Assembly: GCA_016292515.1 (NCBI GenBank)
Contig: JAEDIJ010000016.1
Span: 1 to 40,778, forward strand
Reading direction: 5' to 3'
Source: Victivallaceae bacterium
Lineage (GTDB): Bacteria; Verrucomicrobiota; Lentisphaeria; Victivallales; Victivallaceae
Length of the DNA: 40,778 bases
Both the position numbers and the translations under genes were made by a program. A model generated the notes under the pieces. That model worked only from the letters and a program-made list of their open reading frames with translations. It was not told the DNA's origin and did not search any database. Numbering within the stretch: the stretch's first letter is position 1; each line of letters opens with the position of its first letter. Shown piece after piece: positions 34,942-40,778 of the stretch.

Positions 34942-35257
34942 AGAGGGGGCTTGTTTCGCCCCCTCTTAAACTCCCCTCAACCAGCCACGGGCTGGATTTT
35001 GTACCTGCCGCAGATATTTGCGGATGAGCGTTTTGTCCGCGCACGAAACGAATGTCCCCGCAAATCTCTGCGGTCGTCTATATTTGTTACTGCAAATCGA
35101 CCTGCGGCCCACGCGGGCTAATACTTCGCGCTTTCGCGCTTCGTCCGCCCGACTGCCTGATATGCGTACCGCCCACGCCAATCTTTCTCTCGCCCTCCCG
35201 GGCGAAATAAAAAACCGCATACATTAAATTGCAGTCGGATGCGAGTCGGTCGCCGAC
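34942..35257 (-). repeat. Dispersed structured repeat, copy C (inverted)
   Basis: This copy is in the opposite orientation to A and B and begins 10 bp after the stop of the MBL/SGNH gene. It has the gene-side hairpin AGAGGGGGC/GCCCCCTCT (34942-34966), CCAGCC/GGCTGG (34981-34995), CCGCAGATATTTGCGG (35008-35023) facing CCGCAAATCTCTGCGG (35058-35073), TCGCCC/GGGCGA (35190-35205) and GTCGG-TCG-CCGAC (35245-35257). It shares its distal end with copy A and a middle segment (around 35090-35125) with copy B. Confidence 0.8.
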
Positions 35258-35263
35258 GCCTGT

Positions 35264-35287
35264 CCTCCGTAGCCTTGGCGAAGGAGG
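35264..35287. repeat. Imperfect 24-bp palindrome
   Basis: CCTCC (35264-35268) and GGAGG (35283-35287) enclose a GCC/GGC core, giving an imperfect palindrome just outside copy C. I believe similar short palindromes recur in many uncultured-bacterium assemblies, but cannot check this here. Confidence 0.5.
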
Positions 35288-35322
35288 AAGCGGCAGAGTA
35301 ATGCAACTGCGTTGTCATCCAT

Positions 35323-35368
35323 AACGGACTGTTACGGACAAAACCGACATTAACGGACCAAAACGGAC
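35323..35368 (+). repeat. Left array of AACGGAC heptamers
   Basis: Three exact AACGGAC units (starting 35323, 35352, 35362) and two one-mismatch units, TACGGAC (35333) and AACCGAC (35342), give starts 10, 9, 10 and 10 bp apart. The array faces an opposed array at 35445-35481. Confidence 0.8.
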
Positions 35369-35416
35369 GCGTCATCATTACGGGATTTGGTTATTTCCCC
35401 ATCCCGCTATTGCCTG

Positions 35417-35445
35417 CCCTCCGTAGCACTTTGCGCGACGGAGGG
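35417..35445. repeat. 8-bp stem hairpin between the heptamer arrays
   Basis: CCCTCCGT (35417-35424) pairs with ACGGAGGG (35438-35445) around a 13-nt loop. Its right arm touches the first GTCCGTT unit. Confidence 0.7.
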
Positions 35446-35481
35446 TCCGTTATCGTCCGTTAAAGTCCGTTATCGTCCGTT
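35445..35481 (-). repeat. Right array of GTCCGTT heptamers
   Basis: Four exact GTCCGTT units (reverse complement of AACGGAC) start at 35445, 35455, 35465 and 35475, spaced exactly 10 bp. The spacer triplets alternate between ATC and AAA. Confidence 0.9.
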
Positions 35482-35487
35482 TCAGCC

Positions 35488-35757
35488 TTCATTTCGCGGC
35501 GGCATCCGCGAGACTGACATTGGCGTGGAGAGTATCGCACATCGGGCAGTCGGGCGGGCGAAGCGGCAGAGCGAAGCATTAGCCCGCGTGGGACGCCCGT
35601 CCTCTTTGCGGTAACAAGCAGACGAGACCGCGGAGATTTGCGGAGATATTGGTCGGGAGTGCAATAAAAGCTTCAGTCCGCAAATATCTGCGGCAGGTAC
35701 AAAGGCCCGCCCTCGGCGGGTTGAGAGAGCCACGAGAGGCGAAACCAGCCTCTCGTG
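35488..35757 (+). repeat. Dispersed structured repeat, copy B
   Basis: This copy is in the same orientation as copy A and ends 37 bp from the aconitase stop. It contains TCGCGG/CCGCGA (35494-35511), the B/C-specific segment around 35580-35620, CCGCGGAGATTTGCGG (35628-35643), CCGCAAATATCTGCGG (35678-35693), hairpin CCCGCC/GGCGGG (35706-35720) and the gene-side hairpin CACGAGAGGC/GCCTCTCGTG (35731-35757). It lacks the GTCGG...CCGAC distal end of A and C and instead abuts the right heptamer array. Confidence 0.8.
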
Positions 35758-35794
35758 CTCCCATCACATCCATTTTTGACGCTTTAAGACGTTT

Positions 35795-37735
35795 TTACTT
35801 CACGTTGAGCCTGCCGCCGGCGAGGATGATGTCGATGTCCTCACAACTTAAAGTGTGGTGGAAAGTCAATTCCTTGACACTGCCGTCGGCTTTGCGCAAT
35901 TTGCCGCAGACACCTTTACCCACGGCAAGTTGTTCGCGGATGCGGTCGATCTCGATGGCGTCGCCTTCCTCGATGGCGTCGTATTGGGAAACGTCGTCAA
36001 AGAGCAAGGGGACGATACCGAAGTTGACGAGATTCGCGCGGTGGATGCGCTCGATGGCGAGCGCGGCGACGACTTTGACGCCGAGGTACATCGGGCAGAT
36101 CGCGGCGTGTTCGCGGCTGGATCCCTGCCCGTAACTGTCGCGGCCGACGATGATGCCGTGGCGTCCGGCGTCGCGGACACTTGACGCGCGTTCGGCGAAA
36201 CTCGGTTTGCCGTTGACGGTGAAGCACTCAAAAACGACTTTGGAGTATGCCGGGATATTGCTGCGCAATTTGAGGTGGACTCCGGCGGGCATGATGTGAT
36301 CGGTCGTGATCTTGTCGCCGACTTTGATAACGACGACGCCGTCGATCTTTTCGGGAAGCGCGGCATTGCGGGGCGGTTCGCCGATGGTCGGCTTGCGGAC
36401 GATCGGAGTTCCGGCTTTGGGCTGTTGCAAAAGCGCATCTTCGTTGATGAATTCAGCGGGGTCCTCCGGCACCGGCGCCGCGAAACCGAGCGTCCGGGGA
36501 TCGGTGAAAACACCGGTCAACGCGGTGGCGACGGCGGTTTCGGGGCTGACCAGATAGGACTGATCGCCCTTGGTGCCGCTACGTCCGGCGAAGTTGCGGT
36601 TAAAAGTCCGCACGGTGATCGTGTCGTTGGCGGGACTCTGCCCCTGCCCGATGCAGGGACCGCAACCGACTTCGAGAATACGGGCTCCGGCGGCGACGAG
36701 GTCGGCGAGCATCCCGTTGGAAGCGAGCATTTCCAGCACGGCGCGGCTGCCGGGGGCAATCGCCAGCGTCACATTTGGACTGATGCGGCGGCCGTGAAGC
36801 GCCATCGCGACGAGCGCGAGGTCGCGGTAACCGCCGTTGGTACAACTGCCGATCAAGACCTGATCGACTTTTTTCCCGGCGAGATCGGCAACCTTGACGA
36901 TATTGTCGGGGCTGGAAGGCGCGGCGGCAAGCGGTTGAAGCGCATTGAGGTCGATCTCGATGACGCGGTCGTATTCGGCATCGGGATCGGCGGCAAGCGC
37001 AACGAAGCCCTCCTCGCGGTGCTGTTGTTTGAGCCAGCGAAGCGTCGTTTCATCGGAGGGGAAAATGCTCGTCGTCACGCCGAGTTCCGCGCCCATATTG
37101 GTGATCGTCGCGCGCTGGGGCACGCCGAGCGAAGCGACGCCCTCTCCGAAGTATTCGACGATACAGCCGACGTTGCCCTTGGTCGTCAAAATGGAAAGCA
37201 GTTTCAAAATCACGTCCTTGGCGGCGCACCACGGTTGAAGTTTGCCGGTCAACTTGACGCCGATGACCTTGGGATAGGGAATGTGAAAGGGCTTGCCCGC
37301 CATCGCCAGCGCGACGTCGAGACCGCCCGCGCCGATCGCCATCATCCCGATACCGCCGCCCGTCGGCGTGTGGCTGTCGGAGCCGATCAACGTCTTGCCC
37401 GGCAAGCCGAAACGCTCCAAGTGCAACTGGTGGCAGATGCCGTTGCCGGGGGGCGAAAAGATCACGCCCTTGTCGGCGGCGACGCTTTGCAGATAAAGGT
37501 GGTCGTTGCGGTTTTCGGGACCGTTCTGCATCATATTGTGATCGACGTAGGAAACGGAAAGTTCGGTCGCGACTTTGGCGGTGCCGATCGCTTCCAATTC
37601 GAGATACGCCATCGTGCCGGTCGCATCCTGCGTGAGCGTCTGATCGATCCTGATCGCGACGGGTTCGCCGGGGACCCGGCTGCCGGAAACGAAATGCGCG
37701 TCGATGATTTTTTGAGTTACAGTGCCGTGAGCCAT
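35795..37735 (-). CDS. Aconitate hydratase, Aquifex-type
   Basis: Aconitase isomerises citrate to isocitrate in the TCA cycle using a [4Fe-4S] cluster. The cluster cysteines are C298 (GSCTNGG), C358 and C361 (CGPCIGQG). At 646 aa it is shorter than AcnA (about 890) and AcnB (about 860) and fits the shorter putative-aconitase subfamily (TIGR01342-like), which joins a large LeuC-like part to a C-terminal swivel domain with GRDSYGQGSSREHAA. Homoaconitase or isopropylmalate isomerase activity is less likely because the two parts are fused. GGAG precedes the ATG. Promoter at 37776-37804; repeat copy B follows the stop. Confidence 0.93.
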   Translation of the reverse strand: MAHGTVTQKIIDAHFVSGSRVPGEPVAIRIDQTLTQDATGTMAYLELEAIGTAKVATELSVSYVDHNMMQNGPENRNDHLYLQSVAADKGVIFSPPGNGICHQLHLERFGLPGKTLIGSDSHTPTGGGIGMMAIGAGGLDVALAMAGKPFHIPYPKVIGVKLTGKLQPWCAAKDVILKLLSILTTKGNVGCIVEYFGEGVASLGVPQRATITNMGAELGVTTSIFPSDETTLRWLKQQHREEGFVALAADPDAEYDRVIEIDLNALQPLAAAPSSPDNIVKVADLAGKKVDQVLIGSCTNGGYRDLALVAMALHGRRISPNVTLAIAPGSRAVLEMLASNGMLADLVAAGARILEVGCGPCIGQGQSPANDTITVRTFNRNFAGRSGTKGDQSYLVSPETAVATALTGVFTDPRTLGFAAPVPEDPAEFINEDALLQQPKAGTPIVRKPTIGEPPRNAALPEKIDGVVVIKVGDKITTDHIMPAGVHLKLRSNIPAYSKVVFECFTVNGKPSFAERASSVRDAGRHGIIVGRDSYGQGSSREHAAICPMYLGVKVVAALAIERIHRANLVNFGIVPLLFDDVSQYDAIEEGDAIEIDRIREQLAVGKGVCGKLRKADGSVKELTFHHTLSCEDIDIILAGGRLNVK

Positions 37736-37775
37736 AAAAAATACTCCTGAAATGGGGTTAATGTGCCGTTTCTAT

Positions 37776-37804
37776 AATATAACGGAAAAACCAACTGCTT
37801 GCAA
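37776..37804 (-). promoter_or_regulatory. Aconitase promoter
   Basis: On the minus strand, TTGCAA (37804-37799) and TATATT (37781-37776) are separated by 17 bp. It overlaps the 23-bp region between the PHP gene stop and the -35 box, so no separate PHP terminator fits upstream of it. Confidence 0.72.
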
Positions 37805-37822
37805 CTTGAAAGCCGTAAAAAA

Positions 37823-38668
37823 TCAGTGCTTCCGCGCGATGAGCGTCGCGAGCGCGTCGTCGGGGACGGCGAGGCCGCCCATTCCCGTGCCGAGTTGCGC
37901 CGTCGAGTGTTCCCCGTGAAAGTCGCTTCCGCCGCTGATGCCGAGGTTGAAATCCTGCGCCGCCTGCAAAAGCATCTGCGTTTCGGGCGGGCCGAAAAGG
38001 GAGTAGTAACACTCCAAAGCATCCAAGCCGAGCGGCGCGAATTTTTTGCAGAAACGGCGGACAAAGGCGGATTCGTTGCGCTGACGGTAGACGGGGTGCG
38101 CCCAGACGGCGACGCCGTGCGCCGCGTGGATGACTTCGATCGCCGCCGAGGGATCGGGCGTCTTGCGCCGGACGTAAGCGGGGCGGCCATGACCGAGAAG
38201 TTTGCGGAAAACCTCCTGCATATCGGCAAAACCGTAGAGCCGGCAGAGCGCGGCGGCGAAGTGCGGACGCCCGATCGAGGAAGCATCGGAAAAACGGGCG
38301 AATTCCGGTTCGTCGGCGCCGAGCGGATAACCGAGCGAAGAAAGTTTCCGGAAAATCATTTCGTTGCGGCGGCACCGCTCCTCGCGCTGATGCGACAGAA
38401 ATTTCAGCAAAATCTCATTATGCGAGTCGATAAAAAGTCCGACGATATGGATCTCCTTGCCGGAGTAATCGGTGGAAATTTCCACGCCCGGCACGGCGAC
38501 GAGATCGGGATAGCGTTTCGCCGCTTCGCAAAAGGCGTCGATGCCGATTACGGTATCGTGATCCGTCAAAGCGATGGCGGCAAGCGACATCGCGGCGGCG
38601 AGTTCCGGGATCTTTTCCGGTGGCAAAGTCCCGTCGGAAACGCAACTGTGGGTGTGCAAGTCGATCAA
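37823..38668 (-). CDS. PHP-domain phosphoesterase (RNase AM/TrpH-like)
   Basis: The protein (281 aa) has the PHP metal-dependent phosphoesterase fold. DLHTHS (H5, H7), SDG (D12) and LTDHDT (H37) are the N-terminal metal motifs; VAVWAHPVY and GGSDFHGEH give the later histidines and aspartate. It resembles the YciV/TrpH group, which includes RNase AM, a 5'-3' exonuclease that trims RNA 5' ends and degrades short nucleotides. The start is TTG, with AGGGGAGG about 9 bases upstream. It lies 38 bp after the solute-binding lipoprotein gene and is probably cotranscribed with it. Confidence 0.9.
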   Translation of the reverse strand: MIDLHTHSCVSDGTLPPEKIPELAAAMSLAAIALTDHDTVIGIDAFCEAAKRYPDLVAVPGVEISTDYSGKEIHIVGLFIDSHNEILLKFLSHQREERCRRNEMIFRKLSSLGYPLGADEPEFARFSDASSIGRPHFAAALCRLYGFADMQEVFRKLLGHGRPAYVRRKTPDPSAAIEVIHAAHGVAVWAHPVYRQRNESAFVRRFCKKFAPLGLDALECYYSLFGPPETQMLLQAAQDFNLGISGGSDFHGEHSTAQLGTGMGGLAVPDDALATLIARKH

Positions 38669-38706
38669 TGCTCCCGCCCTCCCCTGCCGGAATGAAAACG
38701 TCCGCG

Positions 38707-39456
38707 CTACTTGGAAATATGTTTCCCGATGATCTGTTGCAGACGGCCGGATCGTTTCATTTTTTCCAACTCGGCATTGAATTGCCGGAGCAATTCCTGA
38801 TTTTTCCGGTTGAAGCCGAAACCATATTCCTCTTCCGTCAGCGTGACCGGGAGAAGTTTCAATTTGCCGTTGAAATCCGCGAGAAGTTCCTTGCTCGGCT
38901 CGTCGTCGTAGACAACCGCGTCCAAAGTCCCTGCCGCCAACGCCGACATAGCCAGCGCGGCATTGTCGAAACGCTCCGGATCGTGGAGATTTTTGGCAAC
39001 GAACATATCACCGCTCGTACCCTTTTTTACGCCGATGCGGACATTGGCATCTTTCAAACCGTCCGCATTGGCGATCGCGGAATTCTGCGGCACGACGACC
39101 CCCTGTGCCGCCTGATGATAAGGCGCGGAAAAAGCAATCCGCTCTTTGCGCTCGTCGGTGATCGTGATGCCGGAGGCGGCGATATCGCACTTGCCCTTTT
39201 CGACCGCGAGCAGTACCGAGTCGAATTTCATCACGACGATATCCAATTCGCAGCCGAGATTTTGCGCGATCTCGCGGGCGATATCGACATCGATGCCGAC
39301 GACTTCGCCGTTTTTAACGCTTGCATAAGGCGGGAAAACCGCCTCCACCGCCATAGTCAAAATCTTTTTTTCTTCGCTCTTTTTGCCGCAACCGCAAAAC
39401 GTCAACGCGCCAACGGCGAAAAGCACCGTCAGAAGCGCAGTCCATTTTTTCATCAT
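38707..39456 (-). CDS. Amino-acid-type ABC transporter solute-binding lipoprotein
   Basis: The protein (249 aa) is a periplasmic solute-binding protein of the polar amino acid (family 3) type. The signal peptide (about residues 1-22) ends in FCG before C23, an unusual but workable lipobox. VEAVFPPYASVKNGEVVGID and the KCDIAASGITIT segment (each quoted only in part of the motif) are typical of the family's first lobe, and GFGFNRKNQELL of its C-terminal part. The ligand is unknown, probably an amino acid. No permease or ATPase gene is present in the window, so it is an orphan here. ATG 39456 is preceded by AGGGA; ATG 39453 is equally possible. Confidence 0.88.
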   Translation of the reverse strand: MMKKWTALLTVLFAVGALTFCGCGKKSEEKKILTMAVEAVFPPYASVKNGEVVGIDVDIAREIAQNLGCELDIVVMKFDSVLLAVEKGKCDIAASGITITDERKERIAFSAPYHQAAQGVVVPQNSAIANADGLKDANVRIGVKKGTSGDMFVAKNLHDPERFDNAALAMSALAAGTLDAVVYDDEPSKELLADFNGKLKLLPVTLTEEEYGFGFNRKNQELLRQFNAELEKMKRSGRLQQIIGKHISK

Positions 39457-39503
39457 AACCAATTCCCTGATTTTATTTCCGAATGATGCCAGATACTTCC
39501 TAT

Positions 39504-39532
39504 AATATGCCGCACCATTGCTTCTTTTTCAA
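39504..39532 (-). promoter_or_regulatory. Promoter of the solute-binding protein-PHP unit
   Basis: On the minus strand, TTGAAA (39532-39527) and CATATT (39509-39504) are separated by 17 bp. It lies directly after the xerD stop. Confidence 0.65.
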
Positions 39533-39560
39533 GTTTTCGCGCCGATTTTCTCCGTCCGGC

Positions 39561-40463
39561 TCACCCTCTCGGATGAAACTTGCGATGCACGAGGAGCAGT
39601 TTGCTTTTGTCGACGTGGGTGTATATCTCTGTCGTCGCGATATCGGAGTGCCCGAGCATTTCCTGGATGACGCGCAGATCGGCGCCGTGGCTCAAAAGAT
39701 GGCTGGCGAAACTGTGGCGCAAAGTATGGGGATGGATATTTGTGTCGATCCCGGCGAGGATTGCCGCCTGTTTGACGACCTGCCAGATGCGTTCGCGGTC
39801 GAGCGGTCTGCCGTTGCGGGAAAGAAAAAGTTTCGGCGACGGGGCGTGATCGCCCTGCAAGACGGGCCGCGCCGACGCAAGGTAACGGCGGACGAGGCGC
39901 AATGCCGGCGCGCCGACGGGGACGATGCGCGTTTTGCTGCCCTTGCCGGTAACGCGGAGCAATTCGCTCTCGAAATCGATCGCGTTGATCGGCAAATTGG
40001 CGGCTTCGGAAACACGCAAGCCGGAACTGTAAAGCAATTCCAAAATCGTGCGGTTGCGCAATTCCAGCGGGTCGCCGTTGTTTTTGGAGTAGACGTTGAG
40101 CAATGCATCGACTTCCGTTTCCGAGAGGAAATCGGGGAGCATTTTCCACAATTTCGGCGAGTCGATCAACTCCGCGCAATCCGAGAGCAGTCTGCCTTCG
40201 GAAGCGAGGAAGCGGAAAAGCATTTTGAGCGAGATCAGATGACGCGCCAGCGTGGTGCTTTCCCTGCCGCTTTCGCGCAATTCGTCGAGGTAATCAAGCA
40301 GAATGTCGTAAGTCGCCTGACTGAATTCCGAAAATCCGCGCGACGACAGAAATTTCGCGGCGTCCTCCAAATCGCAACGGTACGCCGAAGTCGTGTTAAC
40401 GCTCAAATTGCGTTCGAGCGTCAGGTATTCCGTAAAAAAACGGATGTCGGAAGCGAAACTCAT
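39561..40463 (-). CDS. xerD: Tyrosine recombinase XerD
   Basis: XerD, with XerC, resolves chromosome dimers at dif. The protein (300 aa) has an N-terminal core-binding SAM-like domain (about 1-95) and the catalytic domain with R150 (GLRVSE), K174 (TGKGSK), H246 and R249 (HTLRH), H272 (LGHSD) and nucleophile Y281 (EIYTHV). The C-terminal HRKFHPRG matches XerD better than XerC. I use the ATG at 40463, which overlaps the TGA of the LOG gene as ATGA; a GTG/TTG-type extension to 40499 is less likely. This is a housekeeping gene, not evidence of an integrated element. Confidence 0.93.
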   Translation of the reverse strand: MSFASDIRFFTEYLTLERNLSVNTTSAYRCDLEDAAKFLSSRGFSEFSQATYDILLDYLDELRESGRESTTLARHLISLKMLFRFLASEGRLLSDCAELIDSPKLWKMLPDFLSETEVDALLNVYSKNNGDPLELRNRTILELLYSSGLRVSEAANLPINAIDFESELLRVTGKGSKTRIVPVGAPALRLVRRYLASARPVLQGDHAPSPKLFLSRNGRPLDRERIWQVVKQAAILAGIDTNIHPHTLRHSFASHLLSHGADLRVIQEMLGHSDIATTEIYTHVDKSKLLLVHRKFHPRG

Positions 40464-40778
40464 CGCAACTCGGTGCCGTAACGCCCGTACCGGTGACACG
40501 ACACGAGAAATTCGACCGCTTCCTCGGCGCTGTCGACGACTTTGAAAAGGTCGAGGTCGTCCTGATCGATCTTGCCGGCGGCGAGCATGGAATTGCGCAC
40601 CCAGTCGGCAAAACCTTTCCAGAATTTCTTGCCGACGAAAATAATCGGGATCAGATTGATTTTTTCCGTCTGCGCCATCGTCAGGACTTCGCTGAATTCG
40701 TCGATCGTGCCGTATCCGCCCGGATAGACGATGACCGCCGCCGCGGCATTGCCCGTGCTGCTGGTGGACTGGGGCAGG
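40460..40778 (-). CDS. LOG family protein, C-terminal part (runs off the edge)
   Basis: Only the last 105 residues are inside the window. YPGGYGTIDEFSEVLTMAQT contains the PGGxGTxxE motif of LOG (lonely guy) proteins, which hydrolyse nucleoside 5'-monophosphates to base and ribose-5-phosphate. The C-terminal part (GKKFWKGFADW) also fits the TIGR00730 group. The gene is translationally coupled to xerD (ATGA overlap). The N-terminal half lies beyond 40778. Confidence 0.9.
   Translation of the reverse strand, partial: LPQSTSSTGNAAAAVIVYPGGYGTIDEFSEVLTMAQTEKINLIPIIFVGKKFWKGFADWVRNSMLAAGKIDQDDLDLFKVVDSAEEAVEFLVSCHRYGRYGTELR

Noticed and set aside
34942..34966. Repeat-end hairpins as ordinary Rho-independent terminators
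   Set aside because: No T-run follows any of the three hairpins on the strand of the adjacent gene.
35118..35378. Small open frames inside the repeat block 34932-35794
   Set aside because: They follow repeat sequence in several frames, have low-complexity basic composition and no start signals.
35323..35481. CRISPR array or dif/parS site
   Set aside because: The 7-bp units with 3-bp spacers and opposed orientation do not fit repeat-spacer structure, and I recognise neither dif nor parS.
39561..40463. XerD as the integrase of a mobile element that could explain the repeats
   Set aside because: All residues and the HPRG tail fit the housekeeping XerD, the gene is in a coupled operon with a LOG gene, and no attachment-site pair is seen.
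1..40778. tRNA and rRNA genes
   Set aside because: I looked for TTCGAAT-type T-loop signals and conserved rRNA blocks on both strands and saw none, though a short tRNA could be missed by eye.

Overview
The window (about 57% GC by eye) looks like chromosome from a Gram-negative, diderm bacterium. It carries a heptose-1-phosphate adenylyltransferase for LPS, two lipoprotein signal peptides and an MBOAT/SGNH surface-acylation pair. The gene mix (SWIM-SNF2 helicase, Aquifex-type aconitase, GNAT_C acyltransferase, intracellular GH29 fucosidase, large SSS symporter) and the structured intergenic repeats fit the PVC group, perhaps Lentisphaerota (Victivallales-like). That placement is an inference from gene style, not from a marker phylogeny. 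There are no rRNA or tRNA genes, CRISPR arrays, transposases or phage genes.

Layout. 1-300: dispersed structured repeat (copy A). 307-2217: metG (-). 2436-4914: SGNH-like protein plus MBOAT O-acyltransferase (+). 4933-9163: YgiQ-type radical SAM protein and pnp (-). 9167-13186: a SWIM/SNF2 helicase coupled to miaA (-). 13194-17356: a six-gene operon (+) of cupin, lysA, tsaB, dCMP deaminase, rfaE2 and a GNAT_C acyltransferase. 17353-19521: a nucleosidase (MTAN type) followed by a split, N-terminally short adenine deaminase (-). 19532-24292: esterase and hrpA (+). 24326-29306: SSS symporter, GT2 and a GT-C-like membrane protein (+). 29309-31063: DEAD-box helicase (-). 31149-31586: gloA (+). 31652-31847: a highly structured candidate small RNA with its own promoter and terminator. 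31852-34931: GH29 fucosidase and a metallo-beta-lactamase-fold/SGNH fusion lipoprotein (+). 34932-35794: an 860-bp gene-free block made of two facing repeat copies (C and B) around two opposed arrays of a 7-bp motif at about 10-bp pitch. 35795-39532: aconitase, and a solute-binding lipoprotein with a PHP phosphoesterase (-). 39561-40778: a LOG-family protein (partial) coupled to xerD (-).

Functional links: the nucleosidase makes adenine, which the adjacent adenine deaminase would convert to hypoxanthine. The SGNH/MBOAT pair probably O-acylates a surface glycan, and the fucosidase/MBL-SGNH pair probably handles fucosylated glycan fragments. Almost all transcription units start from one promoter type, TTGNNN, a spacer of nearly always 17 bp, then TATATT.

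The three strongest unexplained signals are the candidate small RNA at 31686-31847, the repeat family whose hairpins keep their pairing while their sequence changes between copies, and the phased heptamer arrays at 35323-35481.
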